Shown piece by piece: positions 23,001-36,200 of a DNA stretch of 64,000 nucleotides. This stretch comes from Sporothrix humicola. Taxonomy: Eukaryota > Ascomycota > Sordariomycetes > Ophiostomatales > Ophiostomataceae. The stretch spans positions 434,001 to 498,000 of the forward strand of contig WNYE01000001.1 in NCBI GenBank assembly GCA_021396245.1, in the 5' to 3' direction. Position numbers and translations under genes: made by a program. The stretch's first letter is position 1. Each line of letters opens with the position of its first letter. The notes under the pieces were generated by a model. It was not told the DNA's origin, did not search any database, and saw only the letters and a list, made by a program, of their open reading frames with translations.

Positions 23001-25700
23001 AGTGTGTTTACTTGACTGCAGTGCAGCAAATCTTGGTAGCACGGCATAAACAGGCGTGGCGAGGAAGAAGGGAAGCAAGGGAACAATGGAAGAGGGGGCC
23101 GGAGAAAGGGCTGACAACCGGGGAGATGAAGGAGGGCTGAAAGGTCTGAGAGAAGACAGGATATATGGAGCACAGGGTACACAGAGTGGCACAAGGAAAC
23201 AACAAAGGGGGCACAAAAGACGACAAAAGTCGTACGGAAGACGCCGTCGTGTAAAATAAATTGCAAGTGCAGAGTGTAGGACAAAGAGAAGGATGAAGGT
23301 GGCAGGAAAGGCAGATGCCTGCATGCATGCACTTGACCCGTGCACTGAGAATATTTGCAGGTACTCCGTAGATGTTAATGAAATAAAATAAATACGGTAT
23401 GAAGAGCAGAACGGCTTTATTTCTAGAATAATATTGACTGTTTTTTTTGCTCCACGGCACATGTGATTAATTTATTTTGTACTTTATTTTGTTTTTGCAT
23501 TATTTCAAGATTTTCTTCCTGGTTCCATAATCAACGTACATAACAAAATTTCATGACAACAACCAGAGAATTAAATACCCTTGACTGCATATGCATGCAT
23601 CTGATGTGCTTACTTAAAGACAATGGTAGCCCGTGGGGGTTTTCTTTGCAAAAAGGCTGCTCAAGCAGCGGTATGCCTCTCCAGAAGTTATAATTAATAA
23701 ATCAAAGGCAGCAACGCATAAGTCAACAGACAGAACCATATGATATAAACGGGACACATACATCCACGGCAAGTTATCACCACCGGCAGCCCATTGCCAG
23801 CCGATTGACCATCATATGCACAAGAAGGGGAGTGTGCCTCGTCCTTGCATGCAACAACCGTACAAAGTGCATCTACACATCCGTCCGGAGCTGTGCCCCC
23901 TCATGTAAACAAACAGTCGGTGTGCGCGGCCGACATGTATGGAGGTGCAGCCGACATATGCCTGTATGGTGTCGCCTTGTCTGCCCGCCTCAGCCGATAG
24001 GAATGTCCCTTGACTCTCAAAGTGAGCTGGCCGAAGGAAAGCGGCGTGACGTAATATAAGAGAGACGAAAGAGACCAAAAGGTGACGAGAGAGAGGCGAG
24101 AAGGCATCTGCATCTGCATCTCTGTCTGTGTATGTATCGGCATCCTCACACCGGGATGTACTGTGAGAGATACGAATGTTTGTACAGCTGACATGGCCGG
24201 AAGGCAAGGGACGGGGAACGAAGAGTGCAGCTTTGAAACTGTGACACGAATATCACTTACAAGTATGTCACCGCTGCACTTTAACCCTGGCCTCTCTTAT
24301 TGCCGTTCGGCGACGACATGTGCACAAAAACACGGAGCAAGCGCACAAGAAGGGTTGGAAAATACTCTCTAGATGATGATGCGCCCATTTGTATTACTGC
24401 ATATCCAAGGGCGTTTTCTAGTATATGTGTGTGCACAAGAGGCACACAAAAAGCTGGGTATAAGAGTATCACAAAGTACACGAGACTTGCACAGTAAAGG
24501 GAGAGTCAGAGTTGACGACGTTTTAGTAGAGAAAGAGAGAAAGCTGGCTTGTGATTTCCCGGGTGCACTCCGGCCACTTTGCTTGTGAAACCGAAAGCAG
24601 GAAGGCGACATGATACATGGCATCCAGCCTTCGCCCTTTCAGAAAAACTTGCCATGACTCTCAAGTCCCTTGCTGCGGCCCGTACTTTTACTTTTCATGC
24701 CTTGCGGCCTTGCATCGTATGTTGTGATGGACACGGCCGAGAGAAACAAGTAAGCTACTGCACGTAAACAACAAGTGTCGACGTTGAGAAGAACAAGGAC
24801 TCAAAAAAGGGCAGAATGTGTGTCTCACATGCGGCGCGATGCGATGTGCGGCTCTTTTGTGTGAATGTAAATGCAAGTACTTTTTTACACGGTATATTGC
24901 ATGTGTGCGGAGCTTTTGTGTTGTTAGCCCTAGAGTGAGCGGCTGATCGTCGCCATTCCATTCCCTTGCTTTGGAGGGCAGGTGGACAAAAGGGCAGAGG
25001 CAAAGACAGTAGATCAAGCTAGTCATGCTCTCGTTCCGTGATTTGATTCAAAAATACAAACATACGGTGTGCTTTTTGCACGTTTGGGTTCGCACTTTCT
25101 CCGCAAGGGATGAGTTGACTGCCCGTGGGGAGGGTTACTGGATTGTAAACAATAAAGGAAATCGGGGGCTGACTTGGACGATCGATTTTCGGGAAAGAAG
25201 AGGCGAGTCAACCGAGACAAGGAAAATCAGGAACTAAACAGGGGCACATTCACACAAATATTTCAAACAAAAAAAATATCGACATGTGCCAGAAGCTCCC
25301 TTTCGCCCTGGCTGCGCATCAGGAGACCAGGAGACAAGGGACTGAATATCACACAAATGGCCAGTACACCGACGCTCAGCCTTGTCTAACACACGAGCAT
25401 CGACGAGAGACTCTCAAGATATGCACGAGTCTGTTTATTGACAAGAGAGGCGGTCTGGCGGTCAGGAGAAGCAAAGGCAAAAGCAAAAGCAAATCCTCTC
25501 GGAAGAGGGAGACGAGGTTTGGGTGGCGAATCAGACAACACTACGTGTATCCCTTTTCGTCTTATTTACTTTTATTTCCTTTTTTGTCGACTGATGTTTC
25601 TTAATATTTTTTCAATGTCTTTTCTGAGCCTTTCTCCGTGACCTCACTCGTCCCTTCTGTTGCTTTCCTTTCCCCACAACCAAAGTAAATATTGGGCTCA
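20009..25700. other. Gene-free interval, part 1 (mostly purine-rich top strand)
   Basis: I see no gene. From about 20,840 to 21,960 and again at 23,050-23,340 the top strand is GA-rich; all open frames here are low-complexity and several overlap in different frames, which argues against coding. Small simple repeats occur: alternating TGCATGCATGCA-like words at 23,315-23,330 and 23,590-23,600, and CATCTG units at about 24,104-24,122. GGAAGGAGC occurs at 21985 and 22267; TACTCCGTA at 23362. No tRNA-like A/B box pair was recognised. Confidence 0.5.
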
Positions 25701-28700
25701 CATACATATCAAGTTACGTGATATGTTTTGGGGGTTCCTGTCTAACTCCTGTTTTCTTTCTGCCTGTGCCTGTCTCACCGAATTGATCTGACATTTAAGC
25801 ATCTGACAAAAATGTAAGAACCATTTCGAGTTGCTTGCCTTGCCGAAATAAGACAGCCAGATACCTGCCAATAAGCACTCTTAGGCAGCTGAGGCATCTC
25901 ATCCTCAATAATCGCCGCCTTTCACGAATTACGAGATGCTCAGACAACAAAGCCACATTGCGCGGCCATCAGGAAGCTGTCGACCCTGGCGCCTGCTTTT
26001 TGCTGCTATTTTATGCTATGACATGATGCACACTCAGCCCTCTTACTCTCGACATTTTGGCTTTGCCACATGCCTCTTAGATTTTTCTTGCATTTGCCGA
26101 TCGTGACGCTGATGTTTGTTCCAAAGTCGCGGATGAGCCCTATATTGGCACCGGCGATCCCCAGGGAGACGAGCGAGACGAGGCATGAAAGAAAATAGAG
26201 TCCGTCGTTGACGTAAATAAGGGCATAAGGCAGAGACTAACAATGACAGAGGCTGATCTGATGCTCAAATTTGTAGCCTGGGCCATTCAAACAATGCAAA
26301 GACAACACCTGATGTAATATCGTCAATATTGTGGCGAAAAGGGAAAGACAAGAATCAGATAATAATGAACAAATAACAAATAAGTAAAAATAAAACCCTT
26401 AAAAGATCCGGCTGAAATGGGTGTGCAACATGTCTCTTCTCTCCCTCACATCGATCCTTCACTCATTATTTTTTGCCTCTGGATCTAGGGGTGTGGCCTT
26501 AGTACCCGCCGTCTCGGATGTGTTCGTCTTGACAAGCCGGCATTTCCATACAATATGTCAAAAGACCGCCGATGTTATTCGTTGTTTCCATCTCTTATTT
26601 ATTTCACATTTTCAATGTGCCTCCAGTGTGATTTATTACTCTTGTCTCGGCCAAAAAAGAAGGCCAGTAAAGCCGTGAAAAGGCCTTTCTCTTTGCGTCG
26701 TTTCTTCTTCCCTCCTTTGAACATCTAAGTTGTCCACAACCGCAACTTCAAGCCATGATGTCGACGCTATTACGTTGATTGAGGAGGTCGAGAATTGCGT
26801 TTCTCTTACACCCCTCTATTCCCGTCGCTTATTGGCCATACGAGGCAGTTCTTTCCCTTTTCTGTTGACTTTTGATGTTGTCGAGGCCCTTTTTCTTGAA
26901 ATCTTCAATATCCCCTCCATCACCTTCCTTCCTTCGCACACACCTCCCCACCTGCTGCACACCTCCCCCCTGCACCTTCCCTCAAATCGCCCCCGGAGGA
27001 TGGGGGGAAGGAACAGTCGGGGCCTGGAGGGGGGCAGGCACACCTTTCCCAATGCCAACGGTTCGATGGCCCGTGCGTCTCGAAAATGCAAACATTCTTT
27101 TTGAGTCTCGCCTTTTTCTTCTTTATTTTTCTATTTTATTTTAATTCCTTTCTTTTTTTGTTTTAGGGTCCCCTGCAAGTGGATCGTCTCTTTTTTTTCG
27201 AGAGTGTCTGCAGAAGACGGTCGGGGCGTGTTTCACGCCCTATCCTACCTTTCTTCCTGCCTTCTTAAGTTCTTTCCTTCTTTTCTGTCGTGCTGTGTCG
27301 TTCCTTCTGGCTCTGCTTTTTGCTCCGACTTTCGCTGATCCAAAGATTGCCCTGTTTTGGTGTGTGGTTCATGTTTGATTCCTGTGCCTTTCTCATCGCC
27401 AACAAGGCACATCCACAGTATTTTCAGGGTCATTCGGCAAAAACGAAAGCCTGCGTCACGCTCGCTTGTCGCAAATCATTCCCTTTCTCGAAGGGAAGAG
27501 AAGGAGGGCACATCACAGCGCCGGAATACTTGAGAGGACTGGCGAGACACGTCAGTGGTCGTGCCTTCCTTTCTCACCTTTCGTGATTTATTGAGGCACA
27601 GAGGGTAGCTGCGACTGCGACCGCGACCACCCAGTAACACATTGTATCTTATGAATTACTCGTAAACCCTGTTGCTCCGTTTCGCCCAACAGCGCTCGTG
27701 CCCTTTGCTCCTTCCTTCATTCCCCTCATCTTGCCCAGATCAGAACCCATGGCAGTGGCACCGGGCAGGACCTCTGTGCTCCTAGCGCCTTCCCTGTCTT
27801 CGTTCCTCTTCTTCTCAGCTTCTCAGTTCTCAGCTCCTGGCAGAACTCCGGCCTGTCGTTTTCGCTTGTGTCTTGTGCCTTGTCGCCTGATGCCTGAAAG
27901 TGTTCTCCTCTTTCTCCTTTTCGTCTTTCACGATGTTCAATGTCTCTCATTCCCCTTCTTCTACTTTTTACTGAGTCGCCAAGAAGCTCTTCCTTCCTTT
28001 TAAGCATTTTTTGTCAACACTCTCCTCCTTTTCATTCCTTCTTCATCTGCTCATCAGGTCCTCCCTTCGTTCCTGCCCTTTCAGGCGGGCGTCCACAGGC
28101 GCAGTGGACTCAGTAGACTCCTCGACAGGGAAAGATCAACCCATGTGTGCCATGCGCACTTTCCCTTTTCGAAGAGGATCGTGTGTTTCTGTCTTTTTTC
28201 TGCAAGTGCGCTCCTGCACGAATACGTCGTAGCCCCTGGATCCCCTTTTCACCCTCACCCTCGCCCTGGATGAGAATTACTCCGCGGCCAGTGCTTTTTT
28301 TATCTAACGATTGTCTTGCACGCCGCTCGCCAAATTCGCCCGTCATCCCGCAACGCTCCCTACTTCAACTCATACTCAGGATCATCTTTCGTACGAGAAC
28401 ACCAACTGCCGCCCTGCCCAGCCTCGGATCAACATGAAAGTGAAAGTGAATGACACCCGTCAGCGACAAGGACTGTTTGTGACAGAAGAGTAAATTGGAG
28501 AGGAACAAGGGACCCGAAGGAACAAGGAACCAGAAAAGACTGCAAGAAGTGAAGAACAAAAGAAGAAAACGGCACAGCAAGGCAAATCGTTCCGTCTGCC
28601 GAGTCCCGTCTTCAATTCGTCCATCGATTCCAGTTGTTCTCGCTGTATGGATCCTTTGTACGTGCAGCGGAAAACTGTGGTGATGGATTGTGGTCCAGCC

Positions 28701-28716
28701 GCGTGTCTTGTCCATC

Positions 28717-28753
28717 TGGCTGGCTGGATGGCTGCTGTCTGGATGGCTGGCTA
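28717..28753. repeat. Short GGCTGGATGGCT tandem
   Basis: Imperfect tandem of GGCTG/GATGGCT units in intergenic DNA, visible directly as CTGGCTGGCTGGATGGCTG followed after a few bases by GGATGGCTGGCT. Confidence 0.7.
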
Positions 28754-31700
28754 ACTTTGATTTGACATGTCGTCTCCGGCTCGTGGTGCTCGTGCTCATG
28801 CGTTTTTGATCATTTCGGTTCTCCCATTCTGGTTTTCGGTTCCTTCACAAGTTGAGAGGTTTCTCTCTTCCCCCTTCTCTGCCTCCTCTCCCAATCAATT
28901 CAGTCAGCCTGCCATCGAACAACGGGACAAGAAACCAGAAAAGAAACCGGCCGTTTGAACGGGAGGGATGTTCGAGATTCAAATGGAGGGGGGCGTGAGC
29001 GCATCACATATCATTTTCACTTGCACACTCACCTTTACCGCAACACCTCCTCACTTTCATGATTTCATCACATCTTTGTGCTATGAGCAGCCTTCAACAA
29101 CAACCATACGGAATCGGAACTGTCGTCGGTGTCGTAAGTATATCCTTTTGGGCATCTTCCCGTTGCCCTTTATTTTGCTTGTTTTATTTTTGTCTCCCGT
29201 GGCACTGTTGGTTGTCTTTTTCCATGCTCGCCTCATCTCATCCCCCTTTCTCACTTCATTCTGAGCTCTCGACCCTTGATGGACAGCAAGCGAGTCGCAT
29301 CATACGAAATAAAGAAAGGATGATATCCGGCCATGTCGCCGCCATATCAAATGCAAATGCGTCTTTGCCTTGCAGACTGCAGCCCTCTCCTCTCACACTC
29401 CTCACTCCGCGTTGCATCCTTACAAGGTATCATTTTATGATTTCTTCCATATCAGCCAGGCCACACCCTTCCAGCTTCCAGATGGATCGCTTATTACCTG
29501 CAGCCTCTCTATTTTGCTTGCCACCCTGGTCTTGTTTCAACCATCTCGTTGGCCGCCTTTGCGTTCTTATTTTGTCCTCTTTTCCGCACCCACCCCTGTC
29601 AGCTACGAGCCCCTCGAGGCCCTGTTCCTTCTCTTCTTCTGCCTGACCGCCCCCGCCCACCGTGCCACTGTCGACCGCCACAAGAAAATGCAACGAAACG
29701 GGAATTATTGATTTGCATCCCTCTTTCATGGGTCTATTTCGCATGGCCATGGCCTGGATATGGCCCCAGGGCCCGTCATGTCCCATGTCTTCCACTCACA
29801 TCCCCTCCCCTGCCTTGTCCGGCCCTAGCAAAAGGTGCCCCAAATTCGTACGACGTATCATCATCCCATCACAATACATTACGCCCCTCATGCCCTTTTG
29901 TCTTCTCAGTGGCTCATCATCCCCCTTGTCGATGTTCCTCGAGGCTCGCCACCCCCTCTCTAAGTTTCTTGGAGAGAAAGAGTGAGGGCTCAATGCTCAT
30001 GCCCACACACAAAGCATTACAACACCAGAGCACCCACCACCACAACCACCATAACAGCTGCAGCTCCGCCCCTCCTCTCTCTTTCATTGTCGTCTTCTTC
30101 AGGCACATGGTGGCTTGCCTTTTTCTCTTTGCCCTGCCTGGCCTCACTTGCCTCTTGCCCTGTGACATGCGGGTGGATCCCTCATCGGGCAGCATGCTCT
30201 CAAGGCAAGGGGTGCGTGGACCGGGCTGGAAGAGGAGGCTGCCATTTCATAGCATTTGCTATTCTTATCACAGGGCGTCGTCGACGCATGAGCTTCCGTT
30301 TTGTTGTTTTCTGTTTGTTTTCTCCAGTAATTCGTAGCTTTGTTCTCTTTTCGGTCCAGGGCCCGGCCGAGCTTTTTGAGTGTTTCTCATTTGAATCTCA
30401 ATGAATCTCATTTCCATACGCGCATTGGCCTCACATTGTTCTCCAGATCCCCGTATATTTTCTATTTCCTATTCTGTGCTCCGTTCCACCCGTTGTTTAT
30501 GAAAGTATTAAGTATTTCCAAGACGGAACAATACACAATACGCCGCAAACAACACATCACACACATCGCACGAGAAGCACTCTCAATCCTTGCCCTTTGC
30601 CACCTTTCCGTTTCATATTGAGATTCACTCAGCGATCAGCTTTCAGCCTCTCGTTTTTAGGGGGAACTTCTTTCCTTGCCGCTCTTGTTTATATTCCATT
30701 TTATGCCATCTCATAGTGTGAATTGTAAACAAAGGAATAGGCGACTTACACCCACCAAATTTAGTGTTAGTGGAGTTGCTGTGAAGGCGCCCTGGCGCCA
30801 ATATACCACTCAAATACGGCCATCTATTTGATATCAAATCATGTCTTCTCAAAAAGGCACCGTTCATCGTATGAACAAAAAGGGTAACTCTTACGGGTTG
30901 CATTTTGCGCAATGGATATGCGTCCTTTTCTTTCATCGCTTTTCTTTGATGCCACCGTTTTATTGTCTTTTGTGACAGCCGCAAGCGCCCTCCAATTTCG
31001 GGCTGCCCCATGGCCAAACTCCAAATCGACTACTGTCCGAGACCTGGCTTCACTTTCCTGTGTTGCTGTCGCTTTCACGCAAGGGACTGGGCCTGTCTAG
31101 GCCAAAGCAGCTACCGCTGTTGGGAGGCACACGGTTGTCTTTTAATCCCTGGTCTTGAATGTTTCTCTACAACGCCAAAAGTCGGCCCGTCCGCCCTCTT
31201 TTCTTGAGTTGCTCCCTTCCAATGCGAGGTCTGGTCTTAGCGAACCGGTGAGGCGAAAATGTGAGTGTGTGTGTGAATGGTTGTGCAGCAATACGGAGAG
31301 CTGGCCATTGTGTTATGTTTAATGTCGGTTTACATATACAAAAGACTATGCGGCCCTTCACCCACTAAACGAGACCTTCAGAACAGTTTGGCGAGACCAG
31401 GGGAAGAAACGTTGTAATGTTGTACGGAGTAATTCCTGTAAAAATGGAGGGGTGCGCTCGGGTTGGCCCAAAATCCGAGAAATGGAACGGCACTCGGCTG
31501 TTGTGCATCTGAGTGGATGAAAATGCACGAGGACAACAAAAATACGGTTACCTTTTGTTCCTTGAATCACCGCACATTGCGTTTCCCAGCGTCTTATTGA
31601 TCCATTGATTTGTTACAGTGTCTCTGTTTTCTTGTCTCGTGGACGGTCGATAGTTATGGTCACAGTCGTGTTGGGGGCCGCGGCCAATGCACATTCTGAG

Positions 31701-32920
31701 TCGTGGCCCACTGTGTCCTTTTCTTGTCCAGTGACAGACAGTAATAGTGGCAGCGGTCTAGCCCCAGCAGTCAGCGTCGGAGAGGAAACACATAGGGGAC
31801 GCATATGCAAGTCCACAGTCATATCGGAAGGCCACACAAGGCGCCTTGCGTTTTGCGTGGTTTATTACTGCACAGGAAACGACGATACTCCGTAAGATAC
31901 TTTGTTACTTTATTCTTGTTCTTGGTCTCGTCCAAGCGGATCACGTCGTACGTCGATAGTGCAAAGGAGCAAGATATCCGTCGATCATCGCCCCCCTCTG
32001 ACAGCGGCACAAAAAGAAAAATAAAGACGAGCGCGAAGAAAGGTGTCAGGTCATACTGCACGCTCCTACTCTCCTGTTGGTGCTTGGTCGTACTCAGACC
32101 CTTCCAACAGGGTCTCGGGAATACTTATATCATATCTCATTGTCGATATACACAGCAAAGGTAGACGGGAAACGCGGCCCATGAGGGCATGAGGGACGCG
32201 CGTGATAACTGCATATATCTCTCAAGCGTCAAGCCCGAGTACAGGCATATCTGTGCACATATGCCAGCTTTGCCACACACTCTTGTGAAACTTGATACTT
32301 GACGAGAGAGGGAGGGTTTCGCCGGAGGGCTGTCGGTCTTGAGAACTGAATGCCATGCTTTTGCCAAATATGCCAATGCGGCCTGGCACCCCTCGATCCT
32401 TTTTTGACTTTCATGGGGAGTGGAGTGGGGTATTATATCCATACGGGGCATCATTTTGCCACCCAAGAGGTGCTCATGCGGGCATTGGCACAGGCACGCA
32501 AAGTTGAGGAGCTGCACATACGAGAATAGTCAGGGCGGCAGCGGGGAGATCATTGTTGCGTCAGGGGGTGAAGTGAGGGTAAAAAGGATAGGAAGAGTTG
32601 CGAGGTGAGAGGGGCTGTCTGAGTTGACAAGGCGTTCGAGTCTTTGATTTGATAGGTGGCAGCGATCTATCATACCGCCTTGTCTGGCGTTTCTGCCTGA
32701 ATACGTCGTCAAAGCTGCTGGGAGACTGGAGCTACGGGCGCCTCGGACTGCTGATGTGTTCATACGATTTATGGGTTCCAAGGCCGCCGTCGAATGACAT
32801 GCCGTCGTCACCCTTTGCTGTATCTGTATCTCTGGTCTCGAAAAGCGGTGGCTTGGACGACGCGTCGCCCTTTTGATATTGGGTCTGGTCTCTTTAAGAT
32901 GATCGACTGTCTTGGGGTGT

Positions 32921-32947
32921 CGTTAAGGTCGTTAAGGTCGTTAAGGT
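32921..32947. repeat. Three-copy 9-nt minisatellite
   Basis: Three exact head-to-tail copies of CGTTAAGGT within the gene-free interval. The unit keeps a 9-nt period without interruption. Confidence 0.9.
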
Positions 32948-33200
32948 CGGTGGCAAATGCTTGAGAGAGGATACATTGCAGCATCGATTGTGATCAAAAC
33001 GGGGTTCGACAAGGGTCCATCAAGGCATCCAAAGTAGTCCGGGCGTGCTCAAACTACAAGTGCGATGGAGCATGTCGAAGGCGTTCATCATGTGTTCTCC
33101 TTTTTCGGGTAATACGTTGGGGACTTTTGAGAAGAGAACCGGTTGTGTGAGTGGAGTTGAACGTTCGGCCTCGTGCGCAGCCGCCGACATTTCACGCCAT

Positions 33201-36200
33201 CGCGATACCGAAGCTGGTAGTTGAAGATGGAGACCGAACTGGAAACGAGACGATGGAACGGGGTACGGAGGTACTGCGTCTGCGTTGTAAGAATGCAAAG
33301 GGGACCAGAGGGAAGAAGAAAAAAGAAAAGAAAAAAAAAGAAGAAAAAAAATCAGTCGAAAAGGGGGGCCGAAAGAGGGGCCTTTCTCGGTGCGGCCAGA
33401 GGCGGCAATGACGATATGTGTACTTGTAAAAAGGAGGAAGGAAGAAGAAAGTAAAAACCAGCTCGTTGCTTCGTGTGTCGTAAGAAAAGGTCGACCGAGA
33501 ACATATGTGGGTGGGTTCGCTTGCTTTGGTGTTGGTGCTGGTTTTCGTTGTTGCATAAACCCGAAAAGGATGACGAAATGGGGTCACATGCCGTTCTGAG
33601 TCCACCGTCTCAGCTTTTGCGTTGTTGAGACCTTTTGATGAGAAGGAGGCTGCCTTCCCATGTTGGCAACAGTTCAGTTATCCGGAGGTTAGTCGGTGTC
33701 AACTCGGCCTACCAATCACAGGAGGGAAGGAGCAACTTCACAACTTGGGATCAACACAACACCGTCATGGGCAGGAGCGAATCGTCCGTCATACGAATGC
33801 AGTGCCCGTACTCCGTATTCGTGCACCGATGCGGCGGCCTGGCAAGAATACCTGCCCCCTCTGTTCTCATGATAGCAAGCAAGAGAGGGAAAGAGCGACC
33901 TGCACAAGTTTGTTTCACGCGAGCAGGAAGGAGGAATAAAGATGCAAGGCAGGAACAAAAGACAAGAAGACAAGGAAAGAACGAGGGTGTGGATGGGTCT
34001 GCTAAATTGGTCTTCTAAATTTCAACCACATGCGTGACAAGCGTTTTAGCGGCAGTCAGGGGAAGAAATGAAATGGAAAAGAGACAAAAAGACAAAACGG
34101 CAAAAAAGAAAGCAGAACGAAAGTCAAGTCAAACAAAGAGTCGAATGAGTCGAGACAAGATGAAGAAAAGTTGAGAAAAGCCGACAGGTTCGTTTTGGAG
34201 CCCCGCCAAAACGTTAGTGCTGGGCATGTCCCGCAGGCCAAGGAGGGGCCAGGTCCCCAAAAGAAGAAAGAACCAACAGGGCTCACAGGGCCAAAAATAA
34301 GGAAGGAGGGGGTGTGAGAAGATTCAGACTCAAAAAAGACAAGGGGGTGTGTGTGACTAGCAAAGACTCAAAGCAAAGAGCTGGACTTGGCGGGCGCGGT
34401 CTCTCACTAAAATAACGAGCGTCCAGCGCTCTTCAGTGGAGTTCTTGACCTGGGCCTAAATTTGATGGGTGGGCGACCCGTGGGATGGTATCGACCAGTT
34501 TTTCCCCGTTCGCGTGTCTCCTCCCTTCCTCCTCCCTAGTCCGTCCCGTTAGCGCCCCTTGCCATAACCAACCTGCTGGGGGAGGCTAGCGGCCATAGTG
34601 GGCATGGACCTGTCGGGCCTGCGGCCTGTTTTCAATAGTGAAAAGGCAGGAGGCACCAGCAATGGGCTGGCAGCCCACTCATTGCATAGCAAGCCCAAAA
34701 CCAAAACCAGCCAAAAATCTCCATCAGCTCCGTTTTCTACATGGTCTTTGCGTAGCCAATCTCGTTTCTTTTCGTCGTCCTTTTTCCCTTTTCCCATGTC
34801 AGTCCCCGTCTTACGGTGACACCGTCTTGTTTATCCGTTACCACACCGTGCGCACTCGCAAACGAGGGGGAGCGCAGCACTCTAGCCCAAAGGTATCTCA
34901 GCTCCATGGCCAATGTACCTTTTCTCCGTTACAAAGCGAAAAGAAACAACGGCGTGCTACGTTATGAGAACAGAGCCAGCTGTGAGGACAGCACGTTTCT
35001 CCAAAAGAGACAAGCCAGCAAGTCTGGCTCTCTGGTCTCTGGGTCCAGGCTGCGCCACGTTTGAAATATGCACGTCTTGTAGTTGCCCGCGCGGGCACCT
35101 TGCACCTCGCACTTCTGTGCGCTTGTGTGGTCGGGGCTTGGTGAGAGCGATGTGATGCCAGTTCGTGATGTTTATTAGTGGCACATATTTTTGGTGCCTC
35201 TCAATTTTCGTGTTCGTACTCTTACTTGTATTTTTGTCTTTGACGCTTACGACGTGCACCTCCCCGATATTCCGAACGTCGGCGGCCACAAAAAGATCTA
35301 GGCGAAACCAAATATGACGGTGATGCACTTGGATGGAGCACGAAAATCGTCGTATCGGCGTGAATTTCAAAAGAAACCGCCGTGATACTCCGTTAAAAAG
35401 GGGCAAGTAACTACAAAGTACTCACAGACATTGCAGGTGGAAACGACTCATGTCCATCAAGGATCGTCAAGCGCAGTTTTCGCCTTTATTGCCCAATAAG
35501 GAGACTAAACAAAACCTGAAGATGACAAGGAAATCAACAAAAAAAAAAGTGAAGAGCCTAGATCGTCACCAACTCATCCATGACATTCACCGGTCCCTTT
35601 GCCGCATTGCAACAAGAGAGACAGCCTTTGCTCTTTGTCTCTGCCACCAAGCAAGGAAGAACAAGGCAAAAGAGGCAAGACACCGCACGAAGGATGGGCA
35701 AAAGCAAAGCATATTGCATTCCTGCAGGGAGCCTCTTGACCTTGCATCGTCGTCGAGACAAAACGCCAACAGCACAGGGCGAGCAAACTGAGTACGGTAT
35801 CAACGGCCACGAAAAGTAAGACGGCAGATGAGGACGGGCATCAAAATCAAAGCCAGAATCAACAATATGGAAATAGGGCCATTCTGGCCCATAGTGCTAC
35901 GAAGTAGCACCGAGGTTGTGCACAAGCACAAGCATGTTCTTGCCCCCAACATAGCAATATGCATCGCTTCCAATCGTGAGACACGGATTAGTGTGGTTGG
36001 TTTTTGATAGCGCTGTTTCTCCCTCCCTTGTGTGTTTTTGAGTGTTTTTTGAGTGGTCTTATTGAGTGGGAGAAAGTATCTCACAAAGATGAACACTTCT
36101 TCCCCTGCTGGAACCCGTTGTTTGTTTCGTTAGTCCTACAGTAGTACGGAGAAGGTGCGCCGTAACGGCGCCAGCCCAGCCCACATTCTCTTGTCAATGA

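Larger units (their letters stand above)
25701..33200. other. Gene-free interval, part 2 (mostly pyrimidine-rich top strand)
   Basis: No gene is supported. Long pyrimidine-rich stretches (26,690-28,420 and 29,000-30,500) look like leaders or promoters but lead into no coding region. A short ATG-led frame at 29,083-29,133 ends at a perfect GTAAGT donor, yet no convincing second exon follows. Repeats: GGCTGG/ATGGCT units at 28,717-28,753 and three exact copies of CGTTAAGGT at 32,921-32,947. TACTCCGTA words lie at 31423 and 31886; GCTCCTTCC at 27707. Confidence 0.5.

Noticed and set aside
22905..23462. Three overlapping minus-strand frames of 150-185 codons
   Set aside because: Three frames open over the same DNA indicate composition, not coding; products are Phe/Leu/Ser/Pro low complexity.
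29549..30337. 262-codon plus-strand frame in the gene-free interval
   Set aside because: Non-ATG start, low-complexity Pro/Ser/Leu composition, other frames also open.
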